DNA of 64,000 nucleotides from Gilichinskyi gelida. Its GTDB lineage: Bacteria > Acidobacteriota > Thermoanaerobaculia > Gp7-AA8. The position numbers were made by a program, and so were the translations under genes. The notes under the pieces were generated by a model. The model was not told the DNA's origin, did not search any database, and was given only the letters and a program-made list of their open reading frames with translations. The stretch covers positions 62,001 through 126,000 of the forward strand of contig JBBPII010000017.1 in the NCBI GenBank assembly GCA_038040385.1, in the 5' to 3' direction. Positions 1 through 10,076 of this stretch are shown here, piece by piece. Within the stretch, counting starts at the first letter, position 1, and every line of letters begins with the position of its first letter.

Positions 1-2004
<2,004 letters not shown>

Positions 2005-2026
2005 AAGTTGTCTCCTCCTCCCGATG

Positions 2027-2051
2027 GAAAAGCGCGCCGCCCGGCGCGCTT
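2027..2051 (-). terminator. Terminator hairpin inside the nrdJ leader
   Basis: On the minus strand a perfect 9-bp stem (2043-2051 with 2030-2038, loop 2039-2042) is followed directly by a run of four U. It ends only about 22 nt before the nrdJ ATG, inside the transcript leader, so it can work as an attenuator and not as an ordinary gene-end terminator. The left arm can alternatively pair with 2166-2173 further upstream (8 bp). Confidence 0.7.
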
Positions 2052-2080
2052 CCTCGACGACGGTCATACGGTCGTCGAGG
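2052..2080 (-). other. Hairpin adjoining the nrdJ leader terminator
   Basis: A perfect 10-bp inverted repeat (2052-2061 and 2071-2080) with a 9-nt loop lies immediately upstream of the terminator stem in the nrdJ leader. It would stack next to the terminator hairpin. Role not known; part of the candidate attenuator. Confidence 0.6.
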
Positions 2081-2081
2081 G

Positions 2082-2138
2082 TCAGCCGTCAGGCCGACCC
2101 CGGCGATTCCAACAGTTCAGGCAGTTGTGACAGGTCAT
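2082..2138 (-). CDS. Candidate Cys-rich leader peptide, 18 aa
   Basis: The 18-codon frame reads MTCHNCLNCWNRRGRPDG and starts with ATG at 2138. Three of its first nine codons are cysteine in a CxxCxxC arrangement. No ribosome binding site precedes it, so translation is doubtful. Its position, between a 48-codon ORF and the paired hairpins before nrdJ, is that of a leader peptide. Class II reductase is recycled through thiols, so a cysteine-sensing leader would make sense, but that is speculation. Confidence 0.25.
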   Translation of the reverse strand: MTCHNCLNCWNRRGRPDG

Positions 2139-2163
2139 GGTTGGTTTGGTTTTCTAAGCGATC

Positions 2164-2310
2164 TCAGCGCGCCGACCAGCGAACGGCCGCGGGGCGGGGT
2201 TGCGGTACCGGCCCCTTCACTTTGCATGTCACCTGATACTCCCGAATCTGCAGCGAAACAGAGCGCAACGGGGATCGGGCGGCAAGACGCGACTGCTTCA
2301 TATCCTTCAT
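2164..2310 (-). CDS. Small ORF (48 aa) in the nrdJ leader
   Basis: ATG at 2310 is preceded by a very good ribosome binding site (AGGGAGGAAGA) and lies about 33 nt downstream of the predicted start of transcription from a consensus-like promoter. The 48-residue product is basic and contains the short stretch REYQVTCKVKG; I do not recognise it. Its stop codon overlaps the segment 2166-2173 that can pair with the left arm of the terminator before nrdJ. A ribosome finishing this ORF would cover that segment, which is attenuator geometry. It may be translated as a leader peptide or be a small protein co-transcribed with nrdJ. Confidence 0.5.
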   Translation of the reverse strand: MKDMKQSRLAARSPLRSVSLQIREYQVTCKVKGPVPQPRPAAVRWSAR

Positions 2311-2349
2311 TCTTCCTCCCTCACGCCGAGATGTAGGTGCGATTCGCAC

Positions 2350-2378
2350 AACCTACGCCCCGTAGAGCAACATGTCAA
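2350..2378 (-). promoter_or_regulatory. Sigma-70-type promoter of the nrdJ leader transcript
   Basis: On the minus strand TTGACA (2373-2378) is separated by exactly 17 bp from TAGGTT (2350-2355). Transcription would begin near 2343, giving a leader of about 340 nt before nrdJ. Confidence 0.7.
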
Positions 2379-2386
2379 GATGTTGC
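2367..2386. promoter_or_regulatory. Inverted repeat overlapping the nrdJ -35 box
   Basis: Two perfect 7-bp arms (GCAACAT at 2367-2373 and ATGTTGC at 2380-2386) flank 6 bp and cover the TTGACA box. This is operator-like. It does not resemble the NrdR box consensus as I know it, so the binding protein is unknown. Confidence 0.4.
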
Positions 2387-2830
2387 GAAGAACTCGTGTA
2401 GAAAGAACAGAAGAAAGTCGACAACTATTCATTTCTTCAATCATTTAGCTACGACACGGTAGAGTCCGCAGAAGCCCGTTATCCGCCGCTATTCCACCGC
2501 TTCCCCGCAGGTTATCCGCAGTGTTTTACACAGGCATTTCCCAGCAAATCCGCGGCTTTTCCGGCGTTTTTCATCAACTTTTGCACATGGATTTCGACAG
2601 GAATAGCGTCTGGCTTTTTCCGCAGCGTTTGCGCAGCCATTCCGGAGGAAATAGCAGGCTCGACCGGAGAGAATAATGGCGAGAACCGGGCGGGGAAGGC
2701 CAGTTGCGGAAAAAGTCGCCGGTAAAGGGCTAGCCGCTCGCCGCTAGCTGCCCGCTGCGAGCGATGCTCATCGAGCAGGGCATCTATGCGAGTTCCGTGC
2801 GGTGCACACCTGCTGTGGCACGTGGAACAT
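2387..2830. other. Long intergenic region between nrdJ promoter and repeat; no clear gene
   Basis: This is the largest stretch without a convincing gene. It has more A/T runs than its surroundings, two TTATCCGC motifs (near 2479 and 2512) that resemble DnaA boxes, and repeats of TTTTTCCGCA in both orientations (about 2614-2625 and 2704-2715). A 23-codon basic ORF at 2676-2747 (+) follows GGAGAG but is too short to call. No tRNA or known riboswitch is recognised. Confidence 0.4.
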
Positions 2831-2879
2831 ATGTAGGACGGGCTTTAGCCCGTCTGACGGGCTGAAGCCCGTCCTACAT
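2831..2879. repeat. Intergenic inverted repeat, family C copy 1
   Basis: A near-perfect inverted repeat with arms of the form GTAGGACGGGCTTCAGCCC separated by 3-5 nt. It sits just past the stop of the membrane protein gene at 2886. A second copy of the same unit lies inside the gene at 56324-57202. Confidence 0.85.
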
Positions 2880-2885
2880 TGCTTC

Positions 2886-3875
2886 CTAGTATCCGCCGCC
2901 GGCGCCGGCGCCGCCGAACGAGCTGTCGTCGCCGCTCTTGACCTCCGGCGCGGCGGCGGCCGTCGCGGGCTCAGCGGACGCGGGGTGGGCGGAAGGGAGG
3001 GTGGCGAGGATCTGCATCGCCTCGTCGTAGGGCGTGACCGCGGACGGCTCGACGACGAAGCCGGTCTTGCGGCCGCGCAGAGCGCGAGTGATCGCCACGG
3101 CGAGCGCGATCAGCACCGCGCCGCCGGCCATCAGCTTGATCTCGAGCGGAAAGCGGAACAGCTCGCGCGCCTCGAATGCGGCGATGCCCGCCGTCAGCGC
3201 GCCCGTGGCCAGCGTCACGCGATCGCGGCCGCGAATGCCGAGCGCGAAAAGCAACGCAGCGAGAACGGCGAACGGCAGCGGCGCCGTACCGCGGCCGGCG
3301 ACTGCCCACGCGATTTCCGCCGCCACCGGCATGACGATCATCACCATGCCGATGAGCCGCTCGGTCGAGGGGCGCTGCCACTCGCGTTGCAGCGCGACTG
3401 CCGCGACCAGCGCCGCCGCGATCCCAAAAGCCATCGCGGGCCAGGCGCTGTCCGCCTTCACCGCGATGTATGAGAGCACCAGTACCACCGCCGCACATCC
3501 GAAGAGGGCGCTCCGAACTCGGAATCCGGCGATGGCGCACGCCGCGACGAACACCAGCAGCGACTCGAGCCTGCCGGAGCTCGGAAGCGAGAAGATGATG
3601 GCGAAGAGCGCGCCGATCCAGAGCGCCGACTCGATGCCGGTGCCGAAGAACCGGCGGCGGTGAATCAGCCACTCGGCGACGGCGATCGCCACGACCGCGG
3701 TGGTCATCCCCTCGGGCAGGTTGGTGAGAGCGACTAGAAGATTGAACGCGGCCAGCGCGAGCAGCGTCAGGCCGAAGAAGACGATCGAGAGAACCAGCCC
3801 ATGCCGCCGCCATCCCGAGGAGCCCGGGCGCAGCGCATCCAGACGCTCCTCGTCGACGCTGGGCCACCACTTCAT
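2886..3875 (-). CDS. Multi-pass membrane protein, partner of DUF2157 protein
   Basis: A 329-residue protein with a short polar N-terminus and about eight or nine hydrophobic segments between residues 30 and 270, then an acidic, Ala-rich cytoplasmic tail ending in GGAGAGGGY. The ATG at 3875 overlaps the stop codon of the upstream DUF2157 gene by 4 bp (ATGA), so the two are translationally coupled. DUF2157 proteins are often encoded beside DUF4401 membrane proteins, and this is probably such a partner, although I cannot confirm the family. The reading frame stays open upstream, but the ATGA overlap decides the start. Confidence 0.75.
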   Translation of the reverse strand: MKWWPSVDEERLDALRPGSSGWRRHGLVLSIVFFGLTLLALAAFNLLVALTNLPEGMTTAVVAIAVAEWLIHRRRFFGTGIESALWIGALFAIIFSLPSSGRLESLLVFVAACAIAGFRVRSALFGCAAVVLVLSYIAVKADSAWPAMAFGIAAALVAAVALQREWQRPSTERLIGMVMIVMPVAAEIAWAVAGRGTAPLPFAVLAALLFALGIRGRDRVTLATGALTAGIAAFEARELFRFPLEIKLMAGGAVLIALAVAITRALRGRKTGFVVEPSAVTPYDEAMQILATLPSAHPASAEPATAAAAPEVKSGDDSSFGGAGAGGGY

Positions 3876-4795
3876 GCGGCCGCCTTTCGCATCCGGGCGT
3901 GAGTCACGAAGAGGCCGATGATTGCGGCGATCGTCGAGATGACGAGATAGAGGAAGACCAGCGCGTCGTCGTTCAGCCAATCGCAGACCTGCACGTCGAT
4001 GGCGATCGTCCCGTAGACCCAGGCATAGATGACGAATGCCTCCTCGCCGCTCCGCCAACCGTGCCATGCGCTGAGGCCGGCGAAGACGACCCCCACCGTG
4101 CAGCCGAGCAGCCGCGTGTCATCTTCGGCAAGGAGGGAGAGCGCGCCCCAGAAAGCCAGGTTCGCCGCGGCGTGGTCGAAGACCGGCTGGAACGAGCGGC
4201 GCTTCTGTATCAGCCGCCACACGGCCACGATGGCCGCCGTGACGAACGCGCGTACCGCGAACACCACCCCCGAGTCGAACAGCACTTCCACCCGCCGCTC
4301 GATGCCGATGTACGCCGCCAGCGCGGCGATCGACAGCGACAGCACCAGGCGCGAGTCGAAGAGGTACGCGGTCACGCCGTGCAGCACCGCCAGAATCAGG
4401 AAGTGGCGCTGCCAGACCGGTCCCAGAAGGTGGAACTGCGATTCGATGTATCCGATGTCGGCGCTGGCCAGCAGCGCGGCGAGCAGGAGGATGTAGTCGT
4501 CGGCCAGATGACTCCGGCCGGCGCGGCGCCGCCAGAACGAGTAGGCGTAGCACGCCAGTGAGGCCATGCCGATGGCCGTGGCAATCGTCAGCGGTCCGAT
4601 CTTGTCGAGGTGCTTCGAGACCAGCACGCCGACGCCCGAGACGATCAGCATCACGCCGCCCCACGTCAGGAAGCGCAGCTCGCCGTACAGGCTGACCACC
4701 TCGCGCCGCTCGTGCGCGATCAGCGTCGCGGCCGTCGGAGGATCGATCGCGCCGGCGTCGCGCAGTCGGACGATTTCACGTTCGAGTGAGATCAC
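3872..4795 (-). CDS. DUF2157 domain membrane protein
   Basis: A 307-residue protein that begins with a soluble helical region (EREIVRLRDAGAIDPPTAATLIAHER) containing the N-terminal pattern of DUF2157, followed by about eight transmembrane segments from residue 45 on. Function unknown in the family. GTG at 4795 is chosen because a TAGAAT hexamer ends 6 nt upstream, fitting a leaderless transcript. It is first in a two-gene operon with the membrane protein at 2886-3875. Confidence 0.8.
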   Translation of the reverse strand: MISLEREIVRLRDAGAIDPPTAATLIAHERREVVSLYGELRFLTWGGVMLIVSGVGVLVSKHLDKIGPLTIATAIGMASLACYAYSFWRRRAGRSHLADDYILLLAALLASADIGYIESQFHLLGPVWQRHFLILAVLHGVTAYLFDSRLVLSLSIAALAAYIGIERRVEVLFDSGVVFAVRAFVTAAIVAVWRLIQKRRSFQPVFDHAAANLAFWGALSLLAEDDTRLLGCTVGVVFAGLSAWHGWRSGEEAFVIYAWVYGTIAIDVQVCDWLNDDALVFLYLVISTIAAIIGLFVTHARMRKAAA

Positions 4796-4801
4796 TCGGG
4801 C

Positions 4802-4807
4802 ATTCTA
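4802..4807 (-). promoter_or_regulatory. -10 hexamer for leaderless DUF2157 gene
   Basis: TAGAAT on the minus strand, 6 nt before the GTG start at 4795; no ribosome binding site fits between. Confidence 0.5.
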
Positions 4808-4817
4808 GGTCCGCTTG

Positions 4818-4924
4818 AGTTTATCCCGTCGCGCAGCGACGGGATCAATGGTCACACCGCGCTTCGTGGGCAACGTGACTCGCGGTAGAACCGCTGATCC
4901 CGTCGCTGCGCGACGGGATAAACT
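4818..4924. repeat. Perfect 30-bp inverted repeat between tandem genes
   Basis: Arms 4818-4847 and 4895-4924 are exact reverse complements over 30 bp, separated by 47 bp. Each arm is itself partly palindromic around CCCGTCGCGCAGCGACGGG. It lies between the stop of the UbiA gene and the promoter of the DUF2157 gene, both on the minus strand, and may terminate the upstream transcript or be a small palindromic element. Confidence 0.9.
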
Positions 4925-4929
4925 GAGAG

Positions 4930-5895
4930 TCAGACCAGATACGCCGCCGCGAATCCCACCTGCGCGGCCATCATCATCAGATACATGTGCCGCCACGACG
5001 GGTGGTTCTCCGTCGCGGTCAGCTCGTCGGGGTTCCGCACGATCAGCCACACGGTGTACACGCCCCATGCGGCGAGCGCGATTCCGAGGACCACCAGCGC
5101 GGTGTGGTTGCCGGTGAGGATTCCGGTCGCCGCGCCGAGCGGCATCAGCAGCCAGGGGAAGACGAAGAACGGCGCGATCATCCAGGCCGCCTTCCGCACA
5201 CCAAACGCGATCGGCAGCGTGCGGCAGCCGCCGGCGCGGTCGCCTTCGATGTCGCTGAAGTCCTTGGTCGACGCGGCGCCCAGGAGGAAGACGCCGAAGA
5301 TCGCGCCGATGAACCACGGCTCGGCGACGGTGGCGCGCGCCACCATGGTCCAGCCGGCGACCTTCAGCAGGCAGCCCCGCGGGATGGCGATGGTGAGGTT
5401 GGCGCCGATGGGATGGGCCTTGGTCCGCCCCAGCGCGGGGACGGAGTAAACGAAGGTGGCCACGAAGGCGGCGAGGTAGATGAAGAAGCACTCGTGCTCG
5501 GCGAGCGGCGCATAGAACTTGGCGTGCCAGTTGGAGTAGGGATACGGGACCACCAGCCAGGTCGGCAGCAGGCCGATGGCGTAGGTCACCCAGGTGAAGA
5601 TCCACGCCCCGCGGCGGGAGACCTCGCCGGTCACCAGCGGGCGCTTCGGCTTGTTGATGCGGTCGATCTCCAGGTCGTAAATCTGATTGAGGGCGTTGTT
5701 CGCCGCGTTGAGAAACGCCGCGCAGATCGAACCGAGGACGATGGTCATGACCACCGAGGAGCTGACCGCGCGCAACGGATCGGGGTTGTGCGCCGAGCCC
5801 CACGCGCAGATCGCGCCCGAAACGATGCCGAGTAAGGGCGGGAGGAGGGTGAAGGGGCGGGCCAGGGCGACGTAGCGCTTCACTTCCCGTATCAT
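4930..5895 (-). CDS. UbiA-family prenyltransferase
   Basis: A 321-residue integral membrane enzyme of the UbiA superfamily, which joins a polyprenyl diphosphate to an aromatic or alcohol acceptor. The first Asp-rich motif NQIYDLEIDRINKPKRPL lies near residue 80 and the second, DFSDIEGDRAGGCRTLP, near residue 210; both bind Mg-diphosphate. About eight hydrophobic segments surround them. The acceptor cannot be told from sequence; the second motif resembles the branch with chlorophyll synthase and DGGGP-synthase-like members more than UbiA itself. ATG at 5895 is 25 bp from the divergent OmpA-like gene. The open frame upstream of 5895 is antisense to that gene and is not used. Confidence 0.88.
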   Translation of the reverse strand: MIREVKRYVALARPFTLLPPLLGIVSGAICAWGSAHNPDPLRAVSSSVVMTIVLGSICAAFLNAANNALNQIYDLEIDRINKPKRPLVTGEVSRRGAWIFTWVTYAIGLLPTWLVVPYPYSNWHAKFYAPLAEHECFFIYLAAFVATFVYSVPALGRTKAHPIGANLTIAIPRGCLLKVAGWTMVARATVAEPWFIGAIFGVFLLGAASTKDFSDIEGDRAGGCRTLPIAFGVRKAAWMIAPFFVFPWLLMPLGAATGILTGNHTALVVLGIALAAWGVYTVWLIVRNPDELTATENHPSWRHMYLMMMAAQVGFAAAYLV

Positions 5896-5920
5896 CGCCG
5901 AAACTTTGGAGGACTGCCGC

Positions 5921-6991
5921 ATGTCAACGACGCTCCGTCGTCTCACCGCTGTCGCATTCGCTCTTCTGTTCGCGCTTCCTCTCGCCGCCGCATCGCTCGG
6001 CTCGATCGCCTTGAACGTCGATGACGTGACGCTCGACCTGCTGGCGGTCGAGCGGCGCGGAAACGTCCTGACGGTGAAGTGGTCGGTGAAGAACACCGGC
6101 AGCAAGACCGCCACGGTTCTGTTCGCGCTGACCGGCGACAAAGTCACCACGTACGCTGTCGACGAGGAGAACGGGACGAAGTACTACGCGCTGACCGACA
6201 AGGAAGGACACGTGCTGGCCACCGAGCACGAATACACCGGCAGCAGCCACGGCATCTCCGACTATCTGAAGGCGGGCGAGACCGCGCGGTACTGGATGAA
6301 GCTCCCCGCGCCGCCGCCGGAAGTGAAGACCATCAACCTGATCTTCACCAGCGCCGCCGACCCGTTCGGCCATCAACAGAACCAGCGCGCTCATTTGTTC
6401 GAGATCGGTACCGACTCCGCAGCGCTGGCGCAAACGGCGCCCGAACAGGATGCGGCGGACGCCGCGGCGCGCGCGGCGGCGACCGCCGAATTCAATCGCG
6501 GCAAGACCACCCGGCTGGTCATGAACATCACGACCATCGTCGACAAGAAGTCGTCCATCGCCGGCTGGGCCTCGGAGATCGACTCGAAGGACGTGAAGAT
6601 CGCCGACCGGCTGACCCGCCTCGGAGCGAAGGTGACGGAGGCGGAAGTGGTCATTTCGCTCGCCGGATCCATTCTGTTCGACTTCGACTCGGCGAAGATT
6701 CGCGCCGACGCGGAACGCGCGCTGACCGATGTGGCGCAGGTGATCGAGGCATACAAAGGGCGCCCGGTCCGGGTGGAGGGCCATACCGATTCGATCGCCG
6801 CCGACCAGTACAACCAGGGGCTGTTGGAGCGGCGGGCGAAGGCGGTGGCGGACTGGCTCTCGAAGTACGGCGTCGACGACGAGCGGCTGACCTCGCGCGG
6901 CTTCGGAGAGTCGAAACCGGTGGCCGGAAACGACACCGCGGCCGGCCGCCAGAAGAATCGCCGCGTGGAGGTCGTGATCGCCAGGAAGTGA
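5921..6991 (+). CDS. Secreted OmpA-family protein
   Basis: A 356-residue envelope protein. Residues 1-24 form a signal peptide ending LPLAAAS. A beta-rich domain of unknown type occupies about 25-155. The C-terminal OmpA-like peptidoglycan-binding domain spans about 245-356, with ILFDFDSAKI, VEGHTDSIAADQYN and RGFGESKPVAGNDTAAGR then NRRVEV; the Asp of GHTD and Arg of NRRVE bind diaminopimelate in the family. ATG at 5921 follows GGAGGA. It probably tethers the outer membrane or a surface complex to the cell wall. Divergent from the UbiA gene. Confidence 0.9.
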   Translation: MSTTLRRLTAVAFALLFALPLAAASLGSIALNVDDVTLDLLAVERRGNVLTVKWSVKNTGSKTATVLFALTGDKVTTYAVDEENGTKYYALTDKEGHVLATEHEYTGSSHGISDYLKAGETARYWMKLPAPPPEVKTINLIFTSAADPFGHQQNQRAHLFEIGTDSAALAQTAPEQDAADAAARAAATAEFNRGKTTRLVMNITTIVDKKSSIAGWASEIDSKDVKIADRLTRLGAKVTEAEVVISLAGSILFDFDSAKIRADAERALTDVAQVIEAYKGRPVRVEGHTDSIAADQYNQGLLERRAKAVADWLSKYGVDDERLTSRGFGESKPVAGNDTAAGRQKNRRVEVVIARK

Positions 6992-7040
6992 GGGCAGGAA
7001 TCGCCGCGCTGCCCAAATCCGTTACACTGCCCTGGCCCGC

Positions 7041-7868
7041 ATGTCGCGCAAACCCGACTTCGACGGCAGCGACGATGAGATCGCGGCCTCCCCGCCAAGG
7101 AATATGAATAACATCGAACGAAAGATCGCTCTGTTCGTCGACTTCGAGAACATCGCGATCGGCGTCACCGACGCCAAATACAAGAAATTCGAAGCCCACC
7201 TCCTCCTCGAGCGCCTGCTGGAGAAGGGGAAGATCGTGGTCAAACGCGCCTACTGCGACTGGGACAAGTTCCCCGACTACAAGCGCGAGCTGCACGAGGC
7301 GGCCATCGAGCTGATCGAGATCCCGGGGCGCTCCTACTCCGGAAAGAACTCCGCCGACATCCGCATGGCCGTCGATGCCATGGACATGTGCTGGTCCAAG
7401 GACCACATCGACCTCTTCGTCATCGCCTCCGGCGATTCCGACTTCTCCCCGCTGGTCTCCAAGCTGAAGGAGAACGACAAGTACGTCATCGGGGTGGGGG
7501 TGAAGAACTCCTCGAGCGACCTGCTGATCGACAACTGCGACGAGTTCATCTTCTACGAGGACCTGGTGCGCGGCACGCAGAAGACGCCGACCGGGGTGGC
7601 GTTCAAGGACAAAAAGCAGGCCGAGGTCTTCAAGCTGCTGATCGACTCGATCAAGGCCCTGATGCGCGAGAACAAGGAGATCCTCTGGGGATCGATGGTC
7701 AAGCAGACCATGCAGCGCAAGAAGCCGACCTTCAACGAGGAGTACTACGGCTACAACACCTTCAGCGACCTGCTCGAAGACGCGCAGAACAACAACATCA
7801 TCAAGATCAAGAAAGACGTGAAGTCGGGGTCCTACGTGATCACCGGGTTCGCGCAGTCGGCCGCTTAG
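7041..7868 (+). CDS. NYN-domain (DUF88/LabA-like) RNase-type protein with C-terminal LOTUS-like domain
   Basis: A 275-residue cytoplasmic protein. The NYN/PIN-like domain covers about residues 27-165, with the acidic metal-site residues in ALFVDFENIAIGV, SADIRMAVDAMD and IASGDSDFSPLV. Residues about 190-270 match the OST-HTH/LOTUS pattern often fused to NYN domains, which binds RNA. Together they suggest an RNA-processing or RNA-decay enzyme; no substrate is known. ATG at 7041 is used; ATG at 7104 (MNNIERK) would remove a polar N-terminus and cannot be excluded. A TACACT hexamer ends 12 nt upstream of 7041. Confidence 0.88.
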   Translation: MSRKPDFDGSDDEIAASPPRNMNNIERKIALFVDFENIAIGVTDAKYKKFEAHLLLERLLEKGKIVVKRAYCDWDKFPDYKRELHEAAIELIEIPGRSYSGKNSADIRMAVDAMDMCWSKDHIDLFVIASGDSDFSPLVSKLKENDKYVIGVGVKNSSSDLLIDNCDEFIFYEDLVRGTQKTPTGVAFKDKKQAEVFKLLIDSIKALMRENKEILWGSMVKQTMQRKKPTFNEEYYGYNTFSDLLEDAQNNNIIKIKKDVKSGSYVITGFAQSAA

Positions 7869-7920
7869 TGTAGCGGCGGCCGCTCCGGCCGCCGGCGCCC
7901 GAAGCGGGCGCCGCTACACC
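7868..7920. repeat. Intergenic inverted repeat, family F copy 1
   Basis: GTGTAGCGGC... and ...GCCGCTACAC arms enclose GC-rich internal palindromes. It overlaps the stop region of the NYN gene. Similar GTAG...CTAC elements occur at 17467-17526. Confidence 0.75.
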
Positions 7921-7953
7921 TCGCAACCCAGAAACCTAGCAACCCAGCAACCG

Positions 7954-7959
7954 TACACT
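7954..7959 (+). promoter_or_regulatory. -10 hexamer for leaderless ABC ATPase gene
   Basis: TACACT ends 7 nt before the GTG start at 7967. Confidence 0.5.
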
Positions 7960-7966
7960 GCACAAC

Positions 7967-8730
<764 letters not shown>

Positions 8731-8734
<4 letters not shown>

Positions 8735-9993
8735 TCTCTGCCGTCATCCGAGCGGGATGGTTGAACCTCCGCCGCGACCGCGCGGCGCTGATCCTCAGCT
8801 TCATCGTGCCGATCGTCTTCTTCTCCATCTTCGCCGCCATCTTCGGCGCGCAGCGCTCGAAGACGCCGCGGACGACGCTGGCCATCGCCGACGAAGACCG
8901 CACCGAGCGCTCCAAGCAGCTCATCGAGGCTTTGCGCGCGGAGAAGGCGCTGCGCATCGTCGAGTCGGCGAAAGACGATCCGAACAAATTCAACGCCGCC
9001 ACGGCCGAGGCCTACGTCCGCGAGGGCGGCGCGCCGGTGGCGCTGGTGATCCCGAAAGGCTTCGCCAACTGGAAGCTCGACTTCGCCGGCACCGAGGGGG
9101 GGCCGGCGTTCCGCCTGCTCGCCGACTCCGCCGATCCCGTCGCCGATCAGGTGGTGAACGGGCTGCTGCAGAAGACGATCATGACCTCGATGCCCGACAT
9201 GATGATGACCAGCGGCGTCGACGCCGTCGACAAGTGGAGCGGCGGGCTCTCGCCCCAGCAGCGCGCGACGATCCAGCAGAACATGGATCAGTTCAAGGTC
9301 CTGCGCGCTGCCGCGCCGGGAACGGTCAAGGCCAGCACCGGTGAGCTGATCAAGATCACCAAGACCGACATCATGGGAGAGAACAAGTCGAACGTCGTCG
9401 TCGCGCTCTACGCGGCGGGCATCGGCGTGATGTTCCTCCTCTTCACCGCCAGCAACGCCGGCGGCGCGCTGCTCGAAGAAGCCGAGAGCGGCACGCTCGA
9501 CCGCATCCTCACCACCCGCGTCAACATGACCATGCTGCTCCTCGGCAAGCACGCCTATCTCTGGACCCTCGGCTTCATGCAGCTCGCGGTGATGTTCTTG
9601 TGGGGCGCGGCGATCTTCAAGCTCGACCTCTTCAACCACCTGACCGGCTTTTTCATGATGGCCATTCCGACCACGTTCTGCACCGCCGCATTCGGACTGC
9701 TGCTGGCGTCGTTCTGCCGCACCCGCGCGCAGCTCGGCGCGATCTCCACGCTCGTAGTCCTCACCGTCTCCGCCCTCGGCGGCTCGATGTTCCCCCGATT
9801 CATGATGCCGGAGAAGCTGCAGAAGGCGGGACTGGTGCTCTTCAACTCGTGGGCGCTGGAGGGCTTCACCAACGTCTTCTGGCGAGAGACGCCCCTGTCG
9901 GCGCTGCTGGTGCCGATGGCCATGCTGATGGGCTTCGGGATCGTGTTCTTCGTGGCGGCGCGGCAACTCGTGAAGCGGTGGGAAGTCGCGTGA
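8731..9993 (+). CDS. ABC-2 type transporter permease
   Basis: A 420-residue inner-membrane subunit with the ABC-2 layout: one membrane helix near residues 17-40, a large extracytoplasmic domain (about 45-220), then five hydrophobic segments between about 225 and 415. The ATG overlaps the ATPase stop codon (ATGA), so the two form one transporter. The exported substrate cannot be inferred from the neighbours. Confidence 0.9.
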
Positions 9994-9996
9994 TAG

Positions 9997-10074
9997 TGTC
10001 ATTCCGAGCCGCGTAGACGGCGAGGAATCCCGTGGCACATGCGCGGGGGATCCCTCGCTGCGCTCGGGATGACA
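9997..10074. repeat. Inverted repeat, family A copy 1
   Basis: Arms TGTCATTCCGAGC... and ...GCTCGGGATGACA lie between the ABC permease stop and the nadB start. Family A copies also occur at 11661, 34832, 45937, 50772 and 58341. Confidence 0.85.
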
Positions 10075-10076
10075 CC

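Noticed and set aside
2005..2349. Cobalamin riboswitch before the B12-dependent reductase
   Set aside because: The conserved B12 box and GCCACTG element are not present on the minus strand of the leader.
2676..2747. 23-codon basic ORF after GGAGAG
   Set aside because: Too short, no recognisable motif and no clear promoter; cannot be told from chance.
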